Shown here: positions 47,405 to 56,541 of the stretch, in pieces
Numbering within the stretch: the stretch's first letter is position 1
Layout: each line of letters begins with the position of its first letter
DNA from: Microcoleus sp. AS-A8
Lineage (GTDB): Bacteria > Cyanobacteriota > Cyanobacteriia > Cyanobacteriales > Coleofasciculaceae
Assembly: GCA_039962225.1 (NCBI GenBank)
Contig: JAMPKV010000007.1
Span: 186,001-250,000, forward strand
Direction: 5' to 3'
DNA: 64,000 nt
Program-made: the position numbers and the translations under genes
The notes under the pieces: model-generated
The model's input: only the letters and a program-made list of their open reading frames with translations
Told to the model about the DNA's origin: nothing
Databases searched by the model: none

Positions 47405-47762
47405 GTACCTGAGGTCTACGGTTAGTTGGTTTGGTGTTAGGGTAAACCTTTCGAGGCTTTTGTTTTGAGGCGCTACATATAGATCCCCCCTACCCCCCTT
47501 AAAAAGGGGGGAGCCGGATCAGAGCTGTTGCAGATCATTGGGAAAACAATATCCGTCCTTGATTTTTAGGCGAGTGCAGACAAGGAGCAAGTACCTTTCT
47601 TGAGTAAGTAATGGGGGAGATTTACTTGGAGGTGCCAGACGTAGCCAGCAATCCCATCTCAAACGTGACATCATTAAGATTAGTCACTACACCAAGCTGA
47701 TCGCTGAAAATCGCTTGACAAAAGCATCATTTAATACCCTTACAGAATTTACCGTAGTCTAA
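47405..47762. other. Intergenic region with a CCCCCC/GGGGGG dispersed repeat
   Basis: Positions 47484-47513 hold CCCCCCTACCCCCCTT followed by AAAAAGGGGGG, a palindromic repeat like the one inside the CocE gene at about 35918-35941. The rest holds the promoter region of the M48 gene. No gene is seen. Confidence 0.6.
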
Positions 47763-48638
47763 ATGGGAATTTCAAAAACACTGCTCATTGGTCTAAAGGC
47801 AGACGATTTTCGCCATCCCCTAGATTTTGAAGCCACCCAATCCCTCAAGCAGGTGCCAGGGTTGGACTTGATGGTGCGGAATTTACTTGGCCCCTTAGCG
47901 GAACAGTTTTTTTACCTGAACAACATCGCTGCCAGCGTCTTGGTGGGTGAAAATCAACTGCCACATCTTCATAATCTCCTCTTAGATGCTTGCAAAACGC
48001 TAGATTTAGATCCACCCCAACTTTACGTACACCAGCATCCGGCACCTAATGCTTATACCTTCGCTATGCGGGGTAAGCAGCCTTTTATTGTGTTACACAC
48101 ATCCTTAATTGATATGCTCACGCCGGAAGAAATTCAGGCAGTGATTGCTCATGAACTAGGACATCTCAAATGTGAACACAGCGTCTACCTGACGCCGCTT
48201 AATATCATTATCCTAGCCGCTAGTTTAATCCCGACTTGGGGTTCAGTCATTGCTCAGAGCGTACAGGCACAGCTATTGGAATGGGTACGGTGTGCAGAAT
48301 TTACGTGCGATCGCGCCGCACTCCTCGCCACTCAAGACCCCAGAGTCGTGATGTCAGTTTTGATGAAACTTGCTGGCGGTTCCCCCACTCTCGCCCCCCA
48401 ACTCAACCTAGATGCCTTCATCGCTCAAGCGAGAGCTTACGACGCCATCAGCAATACCGAACTCGGTGAAATGCTCAAATCAGCACAAACCGCTCAGCTC
48501 ACTCACCCCGTACCCGTACTCCGAGCCAGAGAGATTGATCGTTGGGCCAGCTCACAAACTTATCAATCTTTGTTGCAGGGACAAAAAAACGGGTATAATG
48601 AGAAGGTTGCTCCCCAGGGCGGGTGGCGAAATTGGTAG
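47763..48638 (+). CDS. M48-family zinc metallopeptidase
   Basis: The 291-residue protein has the zinc motif VIAHELGHLKCEHS near residue 130 and a downstream Glu region (RCAEFTCDRAALL), as in M48 proteases. Hydrophobic segments PLNIIILAASLIPTWGSVIAQ suggest membrane contact. Related enzymes are HtpX/BepA-like quality-control proteases. The last seven codons (GGWRNW, stop) are encoded by the 5' end of the tRNA-Leu gene, an overlap of 22 bases. Confidence 0.9.
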   Translation: MGISKTLLIGLKADDFRHPLDFEATQSLKQVPGLDLMVRNLLGPLAEQFFYLNNIAASVLVGENQLPHLHNLLLDACKTLDLDPPQLYVHQHPAPNAYTFAMRGKQPFIVLHTSLIDMLTPEEIQAVIAHELGHLKCEHSVYLTPLNIIILAASLIPTWGSVIAQSVQAQLLEWVRCAEFTCDRAALLATQDPRVVMSVLMKLAGGSPTLAPQLNLDAFIAQARAYDAISNTELGEMLKSAQTAQLTHPVPVLRAREIDRWASSQTYQSLLQGQKNGYNEKVAPQGGWRNW

Positions 48639-48699
48639 ACGCACCACACTCAAAATGTGGCGGCCTTTGGTCATGAGAGTTCGAGTCTCTCCCCGCCCA
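48617..48699 (+). tRNA. tRNA-Leu (CAA anticodon)
   Basis: The acceptor GGGCGGG (48617-48623) pairs with CCCGCCC (48692-48698), discriminator A at 48699. The anticodon stem CCACA/TGTGG holds loop CTCAAAA with anticodon CAA. A long variable arm (CGGCCTTTGGTCATG region) and GTTCGAGTC T loop fit a class II leucine tRNA. CCA is not encoded. The 5' 22 bases overlap the M48 gene. Confidence 0.95.
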
Positions 48700-48721
48700 C
48701 TGTTATCCAGAGGCAACACTC

Positions 48722-48976
48722 ATGACACAACGACTCAAGCGATGGGAATCTCCCCGTCGCCAGGGAAGAAACGACAAGGGTAAAGGTGGTTCTGCCAGGG
48801 CGAGACAACTCAAAAAGCAACAGCAGATGCTGAGGAAAAAGCTTCAAGAGGGTCAAAATGCAGACGACCAGAATAATCAACAAAATAATCCCCAGGGAAG
48901 AAGAATTCGTTCTCTTCCCTTATTTTTTGGTTTAAGCCCCTTAAAACAGGACTTACGCACTGTACAAATCACATGA
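48722..48976 (+). CDS. Small basic hypothetical protein, 84 residues
   Basis: The protein is very basic and glutamine-rich (QRLKRWESPRRQGRNDKGKG, RQLKKQQQMLRKKLQEGQ). The last 9 or so codons lie inside a MITE-like element (48951-49035), so the native tail may have been changed. It starts 23 bases after the tRNA-Leu gene and may be co-transcribed with it. No family is recognised; RNA binding would fit the charge but is a guess. Confidence 0.5.
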   Translation: MTQRLKRWESPRRQGRNDKGKGGSARARQLKKQQQMLRKKLQEGQNADDQNNQQNNPQGRRIRSLPLFFGLSPLKQDLRTVQIT

Positions 48977-49035
48977 GTATGACGCGACGCTGTTGGCGGC
49001 AAATCATACATTAACGATTCGGTCAATGCGTAAGT
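48951..49035. repeat. MITE-like element with ACTTACGCA termini
   Basis: ACTTACGCA at 48951-48959 is repeated inverted as TGCGTAAGT at 49027-49035, enclosing 67 bases with no open frame. Such short paired termini suggest a non-autonomous insertion or its relic. Confidence 0.5.
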
Positions 49036-49099
49036 ATAGTTGTTGCCATCAAGGTTAGGACAGATTTAATGGCTGAAATGACCACGTACCAGTAAGAAA

Positions 49100-49160
49100 C
49101 ATAAGAGCCTCCTCACGCTTAGCTCCGGTGCCTTCTGTCCTCACGCTTAGCTCCGGTCTG
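49100..49160. repeat. Tandem dispersed repeat (CTCACGCTTAGCTCCGGT, twice)
   Basis: Two near-identical units spaced about 34 bases apart, each followed by GCCTTCTGT. The reverse complement matches the GCAGACCGGAGC...GTGAGGACAG sequence near 6561-6585. Confidence 0.7.
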
Positions 49161-49208
49161 CCTTCTGTCTTTGCTAGAACTTTAAGAAAATTCAATCCTA
49201 CCCATCAA

Positions 49209-50393
49209 TCAACCCACAGGAATAGATTGACGACTCCTGGAATTCCCTGCAAACTTTTGCGAGTGTTTCCTAGTTTTAGCCGCTTTTTGGTCAAAGTCAG
49301 AAAAAAGTTCCTGAAGCCTTTGAGTATAAGGCAATAACAGTGGTATCTGAGTGGGTTCCAAGCGAGCCATGATTTCATTGACAAGAAAGCGTAACATTTG
49401 CCTCACCAACTCACCTGTCACGCCGATGTTAGGAAAAACCATGACACACAAAGGCAGTAATTCCTGTTCTATCGGTGCCATCTTCTTCTCTAGAAAACAT
49501 AGCCAGAGGTAGAGTTGAAACATCTCCAAGTCTCGGATAGCCGAACTCATGACTCCTGGTTCGTTTAAATTTCCCCGACGAGTGCGATGCTCACAGTAAA
49601 CTTGAGCCATCCGAGCATAGACGAGATGAGCAATTTCTTGGGTAACAGGTAAGAGTTGCTCAACAACTTTAATGATAGGTAAATTAGGAGGATACTGAGC
49701 CGCCGTATTGCAGACTCGTTGCCAGGGAATACACACTTGCTCTTCTACAAACTTGAAGTAGGGAGTCAGCAACACTTGTTCGCAGGGGGTAAGCTTCTCT
49801 AACAGTAAGTTACTGCTGAAGTGAAAGTGCGTACTGATGAAGCCAATGGTACGCGGATCGGGAGCTTGGTTTAATCGCTCGCGCAGATGCCATAATACAG
49901 GTTCCAGTCCCGTGACTAGCTGTTCTAGCATCGGCTCTGCCCACTCTTTATAGAGAGCGATTGAACAATTCACTGTCCCAATCGAGGAAGTTGCCGTTAT
50001 TGCTGTTGGTCTTGCTAGCAACGAGGATAGGGAAGGCGATTGCTGCAAGTAAATGGATAGGGCTTTCTTATAAATGTGTGCAACATAGGGCGATAGTTGC
50101 CTTGCTTGTGCCAAATTTACTATGTTCGGAATGTAAGTAAACAGAGGGCTTGTCCGCATCCCTGCCGACTCGAAGTTATTATGGAGAAAACGCTCTAGCT
50201 TAGCAACTGTTTTTGCTCTCCCTGAAGGAGAAGCCACTTCAGCTAACTCAGAGACAGTGGACGGATTTGTCTCTAAACGCAGCATGGACAAGTTCGGTAC
50301 GTAACGCTTTGCCCACAACTGTACTAGGCGATCGCCCGATTGAGATGACGACTGTTCGAGAACCGATACATGGGAACTGAATTGGTATTTCAT
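49209..50393 (-). CDS. Conserved hypothetical protein, 394 residues
   Basis: The largely helical soluble protein has no family I recognise. Noticeable segments are LARPTAITATSSIGTVNCSIALYKEWAEPML, PDPRTIGFISTHFHFSSNLLLEKLTPCEQVLL and MFQLYLWLCFLEKKMAPIEQELLPLC, each in pattern. The C-terminal 30 residues are basic and disordered (KAAKTRKHSQKFAGNSRSRQ). It lacks a signal peptide. It is probably monocistronic. Confidence 0.6.
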   Translation of the reverse strand: MKYQFSSHVSVLEQSSSQSGDRLVQLWAKRYVPNLSMLRLETNPSTVSELAEVASPSGRAKTVAKLERFLHNNFESAGMRTSPLFTYIPNIVNLAQARQLSPYVAHIYKKALSIYLQQSPSLSSLLARPTAITATSSIGTVNCSIALYKEWAEPMLEQLVTGLEPVLWHLRERLNQAPDPRTIGFISTHFHFSSNLLLEKLTPCEQVLLTPYFKFVEEQVCIPWQRVCNTAAQYPPNLPIIKVVEQLLPVTQEIAHLVYARMAQVYCEHRTRRGNLNEPGVMSSAIRDLEMFQLYLWLCFLEKKMAPIEQELLPLCVMVFPNIGVTGELVRQMLRFLVNEIMARLEPTQIPLLLPYTQRLQELFSDFDQKAAKTRKHSQKFAGNSRSRQSIPVG

Positions 50394-51121
50394 TAAAGAA
50401 AAAAATTGAAGGTGAAATATTTGTCGGTGTGGAGTATTTCAGTTGTTGCATACTTTGCCATAGGCATTCTCTGCCTGAACTTGCACACTGAAAAGCGCAG
50501 GCATCCGTATTGGCAGTCAAAAAAAGTCTTGCTAAATCTAAAGTCAAGTCAGCACCCTAGCCAACGGCTTGACCCTAGGGAAGATCAACATCACCCTGGT
50601 AAAAAAGGTTTCTGGGTTTGGTCAGTAGCAAGTGGTTTGCATAATCTGTGTGGAGATGCCAGAACCTAGCCCTGACCTTTTTCAAGCTAAGGTTATTGAA
50701 TGCGTAAAGCGACTGAAGCTGGAAGATGCGATTGTAACACTTGATGTCTTTAGTATACAGTATCCACTCCGAAAAGCAAACTTTTGTTAACTATCTTAAC
50801 GTTTTTTACCGTAATATTATCTTTTGGCTTTTACCTTAGCCTTCGGGCAATCTGCAAACTCTAAAGTAATATCCGAGCAGACGTTTTAAGCCAATTCAAC
50901 AATATTCTTTCTCATTGGTTAGAGAATAGACCTGTTGCCAAATTCGATAACGGGTTATGCTCACCCTACGATCGATTGCCAGCTCACCATATTTTGATAA
51001 AATTACTGACCGAACCTGTCTGTGCAGGGAAGAATCGGCGAGCAATCCTGGTAAAATCTCCCTCCAGGCGGCGATTTAGGAAAGGTAAAGCAAATCCTGA
51101 AAATGTGTAAGGAGAGATAAT
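50394..51121. other. Long intergenic region
   Basis: A CCCTAG...CTAGGG pair near 50552-50578 can form a stem. AAGGAGAG at 51109 is the deacetylase ribosome site. The open frames here lack coding character. A promoter for the deacetylase must lie in the 3' half. Confidence 0.45.
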
Positions 51122-52183
51122 TTGGCTAAGCCGAATGCCTTCCGGTTGCGGAGGTTAATGTTTATCACGCTGCTTGTTATGGCTTTTGGCTTTGTTATTG
51201 GCTTAAGCTGGTACTCCCATAAATCCTCTCAGGGAGCATTTAGAGCGAAGAATTCAACGTTACCACCTGCGTCTGTTGTACCACCCCGCCCAGAAATTGC
51301 CTCAAATTCAGGAGGTAAAAGCTTACCAACACAGAACCCTGTTGAGACTTCCCTCTTCCCTGCCACTGCCAAACCAAAGGCAATTGATGGGAACCCTCTT
51401 GCTCAAAACCTCCCACCAGAGAGTACAACCTCATCGGGTGATGTCCTCAGCCCAGAAAGCCCATCCGGAGAGCAACCTACCATCAGTTTTGGGGTTTCCC
51501 CAGAGTTTCAGGCAAAAATCATAAAAAAGATAACACCGTTAAATCAGCAGAAGGTGATCGCACTCACCTTTGATGATGGGCCTTGGCCTAGCAATACATT
51601 AAAAATACTGGAAATCCTGAAGAAAAATAACATCAAAGCTACATTCTTTTGGGTGGGACAAGCACTGAAAGAGCATCCACAAATTGCTAAGCAGGTAGTG
51701 GCGGAAGGTCATGCCATTGGTAACCATACCTGGAACCATTGGTACCGTCGGCTAGATGCCTCTACGGCTGCCCGCGAACTGGATGACACGGCACAACTGA
51801 TCTATAAGACGGTAGGGGTAAAAACCTCCCTATTTCGACCACCCGGAGCTGTAATGAATAATGGGGTTGCTGACTACGCCATCCAGCAAAAGAATGCGAT
51901 CGTTATGTGGTCGAATGACCCAATGGACTATCGCCCACTCCCTGCCCATCAGTTAGTCAATAATGTCATCCGCAAGGCGCATCCCGGAGCAATTGTACTG
52001 ATGCATGATGGGGGCGGCAACCACCCAGCAACAGTACAAGCTCTCCCGCAAATTATTACCAAACTTACACAGCAGGGATACAAGTTTGTGACTATCCCCC
52101 AACTGCTGAAAATGACAGACCCAAAAAAGTCGGAAGTAATCGCGAAAAAAGATTGGTCTTCGAGTTTTCTAACTCAACCCTAG
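51122..52183 (+). CDS. Polysaccharide deacetylase (NodB-like), membrane-anchored
   Basis: The 353-residue protein starts at TTG with AAGGAGAG 7-8 bases upstream. One N-terminal membrane segment (LMFITLLVMAFGFVIGLSWY) is followed by a Pro/Ser-rich spacer and a NodB domain from about residue 145: VIALTFDDGPWPSNT (catalytic Asp and metal Asp), HAIGNHTWNH (metal HxxxH), FRPPGAVMNN and GAIVLMHDGG. It should deacetylate peptidoglycan or a related glycan outside the membrane. Confidence 0.92.
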   Translation: MAKPNAFRLRRLMFITLLVMAFGFVIGLSWYSHKSSQGAFRAKNSTLPPASVVPPRPEIASNSGGKSLPTQNPVETSLFPATAKPKAIDGNPLAQNLPPESTTSSGDVLSPESPSGEQPTISFGVSPEFQAKIIKKITPLNQQKVIALTFDDGPWPSNTLKILEILKKNNIKATFFWVGQALKEHPQIAKQVVAEGHAIGNHTWNHWYRRLDASTAARELDDTAQLIYKTVGVKTSLFRPPGAVMNNGVADYAIQQKNAIVMWSNDPMDYRPLPAHQLVNNVIRKAHPGAIVLMHDGGGNHPATVQALPQIITKLTQQGYKFVTIPQLLKMTDPKKSEVIAKKDWSSSFLTQP

Positions 52184-52509
52184 TTTATTCCTTTACCTTT
52201 ACACAATTTTTACTAACGGTGATCGATATAAAAATGCACTCAGCTAGATAAGTAATCTGAGGCAATGGCAAGCTCCAAAAGACGTAATTTAGAGAAGTCA
52301 TCAATAGTTATTATTTATGCAACATTTCTCATTGCTGTTAATAGTGACGCGGCGATTGTTGGTGAGTTAAGATCCCGTAGATTGAATTGAATTCCTGAAT
52401 TTATCAGCTAAAAAATTTACTTCGGCTGAAAATTTTTTGATTTTATCAACAGGAACAATTAAGAGAAGTAAACGTCTATTTAGATAGTTTGGCGTTTGGT
52501 GTGGGATTA
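52184..52509. other. Intergenic region with a possible tiny gene
   Basis: A 41-codon frame at 52265-52390 (MASSKRRNLEKSSIVIIYAT, one hydrophobic segment) could encode a small membrane peptide, but the ribosome site is weak. Nothing else is seen. Confidence 0.3.
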
Positions 52510-54009
52510 ATGAATTTGAGTCTTATTGCATCAAAGAGTGGGCTGATTTTGGCAGTAGTGGGAATTGTCTTAACCGAGATGACCGCAGGTATTTCGGCTT
52601 CTGTAGCTTCCCCAACTAATGCTTCGTCGATGAAGTTTTCTGGTCAAGAAGAAAGCGTTGAGCTAGCACAACAGTTATCTGTTAGCCAAATGACGAAAGA
52701 TAAGGAGGAGAAAACAGATAAAGATGACGATGATGACAAGGACGACGATGATGAGAATGAGTCGATGGCACAAGAGTGCAGTTGCAAGGATGCCGTCTTC
52801 AAGGATGTTTCTCAAAAGACTGGAGTTGAATCATCGAAACTCCGAATTGTCAAAGTAGAAAAAGAAACCTGGTCGGATGGCTGTTTGGGTCTGGGCGACT
52901 CCAACAGCATGTGTACTCAATCGATGGTTCCAGGTTGGCGGGTAATTGTCGCTAGCGGCTCCCAAAGCTGGGTTTATCGCACCAATTTAGCGGGTACTGT
53001 AGCCAAGTGGGATGAAGTCGCAACTCAAACTCTTGCCAGTAGCCAGACAACAACGCAAACAACCAGCCGGCAAGAGGTGATCACCCGTACCAGTGAGACG
53101 ATGCAATCCGTCACGGGTGGCAGCAACCAAAGTAGCAGCCAAAGCTCTCAAGCCGAGGGTAGCACCCAGATGAGCGAGGGTGTCAGCACCGAAACACAGC
53201 AGCAGCAGACAAGCATGGCTCGCCGTAGCTCTCAAGTCAGCTTTAGCGATATATCCGAAAGTTACTGGGCGAGAGGTTTCATTATGGAACTGGCTCAGCG
53301 AGGTATTCTGACTGGATTTCCTGATGGTAAATTTTATCCAGATAAACCCGTAACTCGCGGCGAGTTTGCCGCGTTGCTTGCCTCCGTTTTTAAGAAGACT
53401 AAAGTTCGCGATGCGATGAGTTTTCGGGATGTCTCAGCTAGCTACTGGGCTTACGAGGGTATCCGGGAGGCTTATGAGATGGGCTTTTTAGGCGCTGCTT
53501 CTGGCAGTCAATTCAAACCCTACCAAAGCCTAACTCGTCTGCAAATTTTAACGGCGTTGACGAAGGGGCTAAACTATACCTCATCGAGTAGTTCCATCGA
53601 GCAAATTTTGGCGGTTTATCGCGATGCCGGCGCGATCCCTGCTGAGGCTCGCAGCTTAGTTGCAGCAGCAACAGAGCGGGGCATTGTAGTGAACTATCCT
53701 AATAGCAACACTTGCAGTCCTAACAAGGTGGCAACGCGAGCCGAAGTCGCGGCATTTCTCTACCAGGCGATGGTTAATAATGGCGAGGCGACGGAAATTT
53801 CGTCGCCCTATATCGTCGGCAAAGAAACCAAATTCAGGGAAGCCGGGGAAATGAGGGAAGTGGGTGGAAGCGATCGCGAAAAACCCCGCCGTCAAAACTG
53901 CAACCAAGGCATTGGCAATGGAGCAGAAGGCTGTGATCCTGGTAACTCAAGTCCTCGCGGGGGTAGTAATGATGAAGGTGGACGGACGCCGGGAAATCGC
54001 CCACGATAA
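52510..54009 (+). CDS. S-layer homology (SLH) domain secreted protein
   Basis: About 499 residues with a signal peptide (LIASKSGLILAVVGIVLTEM). An acidic stretch KTDKDDDDDKDDDDENE is followed by a Cys-bearing domain (AQECSCKDAVFKDVSQKTGVE; SDGCLGLGDSNSMCTQ). A Ser/Thr/Gln-rich linker spans about 180-240. Then come two to three SLH repeats (FSDISESYWARGFIMELAQRGILTGFPDGKFYPDKPVTRGEFAALL in pattern; FRDVSASYWAYEGI). SLH domains hold proteins to the cell wall or outer membrane. An upstream TTG at 52489 is an alternative start. A strong terminator follows. Confidence 0.88.
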   Translation: MNLSLIASKSGLILAVVGIVLTEMTAGISASVASPTNASSMKFSGQEESVELAQQLSVSQMTKDKEEKTDKDDDDDKDDDDENESMAQECSCKDAVFKDVSQKTGVESSKLRIVKVEKETWSDGCLGLGDSNSMCTQSMVPGWRVIVASGSQSWVYRTNLAGTVAKWDEVATQTLASSQTTTQTTSRQEVITRTSETMQSVTGGSNQSSSQSSQAEGSTQMSEGVSTETQQQQTSMARRSSQVSFSDISESYWARGFIMELAQRGILTGFPDGKFYPDKPVTRGEFAALLASVFKKTKVRDAMSFRDVSASYWAYEGIREAYEMGFLGAASGSQFKPYQSLTRLQILTALTKGLNYTSSSSSIEQILAVYRDAGAIPAEARSLVAAATERGIVVNYPNSNTCSPNKVATRAEVAAFLYQAMVNNGEATEISSPYIVGKETKFREAGEMREVGGSDREKPRRQNCNQGIGNGAEGCDPGNSSPRGGSNDEGGRTPGNRPR

Positions 54010-54094
54010 TTAGTTCGTTTCGTTCCCCTAGATGGGTGCATAAAAGTCGATACTTCAACCGATAAGTCAGTAATTGAGTATCCTTTGATTTTGA

Positions 54095-54128
54095 CCCCAC
54101 TGGCTAGCGCAGCTCAGTGGGGTTTTTT
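54095..54128 (+). terminator. Rho-independent terminator after the SLH gene
   Basis: CCCCACTG pairs with CAGTGGGG across a GCTAGCGCAGCT loop (which adds an AGC/GCT pairing), followed by six T. Confidence 0.9.
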
Positions 54129-54177
54129 CATTAAATTTTTTGAGAGTCTTGTCCTATTAGCTGGAGAAGCATTGACA

Positions 54178-54206
54178 AGAAAAGCCCAGCAGTGAGCTGC
54201 TGGGCA
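54178..54206 (-). terminator. Terminator-like hairpin for the CDF transporter gene
   Basis: On the minus strand GCCCAGCAG pairs with CTGCTGGGC over a 4-base loop, followed by TTTTCTT. It lies about 190 bases past the transporter stop. Confidence 0.65.
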
Positions 54207-54392
54207 TCATGGCTTGTAGCAAATGCACCAACGAACTTAATACCCTGTTATGGGCTGTAGCCGACTGAGGGGAGGTTCACTCCCCCTTATCACCCGTCAA
54301 GAAACCTCAGGGGAGTGGGGAAAAAGTCTGCTATCTTTGACTGCAACTGGGTATAACCCTGATGTCTGCCAAAGATGAATTGATTGTAATCA

Positions 54393-55367
54393 TTAATTAC
54401 TTCTACCCATCGGGTCATTTTTGCCCTTCACTTCTGTAATTGGAGGGGATTGGTTAAAATTAGCACCGGCTGCCATGTCATCATCGATAAAAAAAGTGAC
54501 ATGCACAGGGCCATAACGCTCTCGAATGACAGTTTCAATGCGTTCAGCAATTAAAGGCGTGAGTTTAGCCAGATCTGGCTGCACAATTAAGTGCATCTGA
54601 ACATAGACCAAGCGTCCCACCAAACCTCGTGAACGAATGTGGTAACAGTGCGTAACGCCCTCAACTTGGCGGGCAATTTGAGCCAAAACTTCAGGTGCGA
54701 TCGCCGTCTGCTCTACCATCAGCGGGAACTGCCAACTGACCACTTGCCAGCAACTTCCGGCAGCTAGCAGCACCAGCACAATCGCCAGGAAGACATCAAG
54801 CCAACTAATACCCCACCACACGCCCACCAGTCCACCAATGACCAATAGGGTCAGCAACACATCTTTGAACAGTTGACCTGCATTAAAGCGTAGGGCAGGA
54901 TGACTGAGAAGTCTCCCTTGGTAAAGACCCAAGATAGCCATGCCTATGCTCGTTACGACTAGAACGCCTAATACCTGCATTAAAGGCCAACTGACGCGAA
55001 CTGGAGAGCTTCGGGTGTCTCCTAAAACCGCACCTATTAGCTGCTGAGCCGACAACCCAATTAAATTTAAACCCGCAAAGCCTAAAATGGCGATCAGCAG
55101 AAACGTGATTATGACATCACGTTTACTCTGACCGTAGATGGGGTAACCGTTGGGGCGATAAGCTTTCAGCGTGAGCAAACTTAGGAAGGTGCTGACGCTA
55201 GTGAGAAGCGTGTGCAACGACTCTGCCATGAGACTGAGCGATCGCACTCTCCAAGCGGCTGAAACTTTGACTGATAAAATGAGCAACATCAGCCAGAAAG
55301 AGGTGAATAAAATCAGACGAACTACCTGAGCGCGGTTTTGTCCTTCAGTCATGGCCTGATGCTGCAT
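54393..55367 (-). CDS. Cation diffusion facilitator (CDF) family transporter
   Basis: The 324-residue membrane protein has about six helices. The first, FTSFWLMLLILSVKVSAAWR, and SLMAESLHTLLTSVSTFLSLL resemble the CDF metal-site helix, though the usual DxxHD is changed to ESLHTL. WWGISWLDVFLAIVLVLLAAG matches the second site helix. The cytosolic tail has EGVTHCYHIRSRGLVGRLVYVQMHLIVQPDL, a CDF C-terminal domain. The altered metal residues leave the transported ion uncertain; divalent metals are the family's substrates. Confidence 0.8.
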   Translation of the reverse strand: MQHQAMTEGQNRAQVVRLILFTSFWLMLLILSVKVSAAWRVRSLSLMAESLHTLLTSVSTFLSLLTLKAYRPNGYPIYGQSKRDVIITFLLIAILGFAGLNLIGLSAQQLIGAVLGDTRSSPVRVSWPLMQVLGVLVVTSIGMAILGLYQGRLLSHPALRFNAGQLFKDVLLTLLVIGGLVGVWWGISWLDVFLAIVLVLLAAGSCWQVVSWQFPLMVEQTAIAPEVLAQIARQVEGVTHCYHIRSRGLVGRLVYVQMHLIVQPDLAKLTPLIAERIETVIRERYGPVHVTFFIDDDMAAGANFNQSPPITEVKGKNDPMGRSN

Positions 55368-55494
55368 TTATCCAAACATTATCGATCATCACTCAGCTTG
55401 ACTGTGTAATTCACGAGCGATAGTGATGCCTTGCACAAGACGCAACGCTGATGCTGTCCTTGCTAATCTTTTGTTTTCTAACCGCTCAAAGCTT

Positions 55495-56370
55495 ATGCCA
55501 GAACCTTCTACAGCTCATCAGTCAGCTTCATTGGACGCTATTGACCTCGATGCTCTTGATATTCAACTCCTGGTATTGGATATTGATGGGACAATCGCCG
55601 GTCGATCTAACGAAATCAACGAACCAGTGTTGCAGGCAATCCGTTCGGCTCAGGCCAAGGGGATTCAGGTGGCGATCGCCACGGGTCGAATGTATTGTTC
55701 TGCCTTGCGCTTTCATCAAGCCGTTAATTCCACCCTACCCTTACTCGCTTACCAAGGCGCGTGGATTCAACACCCTGCAACCGAAAAGATTTATCAACAT
55801 CTACCCGTCTCGCGCAGTACCGCAGAGCAATTGTTGGATTACTTCGAGAGTGAAGCGTTGCGCTCTCTGCTGTCCGTTCATTTCTATATCAACGACCAAT
55901 TGTATGTTCGGGAAATCACCTCGGAAACAAAAATCTATGCCCAACGCTCCGGTATTCAACCCCAGCCCGTGGGTGACTTGCGTAATACTTTAAGCAATGA
56001 ACCAACAAAAATTTTAGCCTTGAGTGATGACACGGCCATTATTGACCAACTCTGGGGGAGTTTGCGCCAACAATATACCCCAGCCGAGCTATATTTGACC
56101 AAGTCGGTGGCAACCTTCTTTGAAGCCACTCATCCTGCCGTCAATAAAGGGGCTGCTGTACGCTACCTAGCCGAAGAACTTCTGGGACTTCAAGCCCACA
56201 ATGTGATGGCTATAGGTGATAATTTTAATGATGTGGAAATGCTCGAATACGCAGGTTTAGGCGTTGCGATGGGCAATGCACCAACCGAGGTACAAGCTCT
56301 AGCCCAGTGGGTTGCCCCGACGGTTGAACAAGATGGTGCAGCGGCTGCCATCGAAGCCTTTACGCTGTAA
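55495..56370 (+). CDS. Cof-type HAD-superfamily phosphatase
   Basis: About 291 residues, starting MPEPSTAHQSASLDAIDLDA. HAD motif I is LLVLDIDGTIAG, motif II ATGRM, motif III a Lys near HPAVNKGAAVRYLAEE, and motif IV AIGDNFNDVEMLEYAGLGVAMGNA. The C2 cap between them is the Cof type, acting on sugar phosphates or nucleotides. I placed the start at the ATG shortly before the conserved domain; a longer frame reaches 55423. Confidence 0.92.
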   Translation: MPEPSTAHQSASLDAIDLDALDIQLLVLDIDGTIAGRSNEINEPVLQAIRSAQAKGIQVAIATGRMYCSALRFHQAVNSTLPLLAYQGAWIQHPATEKIYQHLPVSRSTAEQLLDYFESEALRSLLSVHFYINDQLYVREITSETKIYAQRSGIQPQPVGDLRNTLSNEPTKILALSDDTAIIDQLWGSLRQQYTPAELYLTKSVATFFEATHPAVNKGAAVRYLAEELLGLQAHNVMAIGDNFNDVEMLEYAGLGVAMGNAPTEVQALAQWVAPTVEQDGAAAAIEAFTL

Positions 56371-56541
56371 CCCACCAACCCAAACAAGTTATAAAAATCA
56401 GAAAGGGAACCGACGACTGGCCGTGTTTCGTCTCGGTTCCCTGACTGGTTCGCTCCTCACACAACCAGAATGATACCTGAAAGTTGTTGATTTTGTCACT
56501 ACCTGTGGCAAAAATTTTTTTGTTGTTATGTAAAAATATCT

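Noticed and set aside
55451-55993. 180-codon frame overlapping the HAD phosphatase
   Set aside because: The HAD frame has all four catalytic motifs; this one is a frame shadow.
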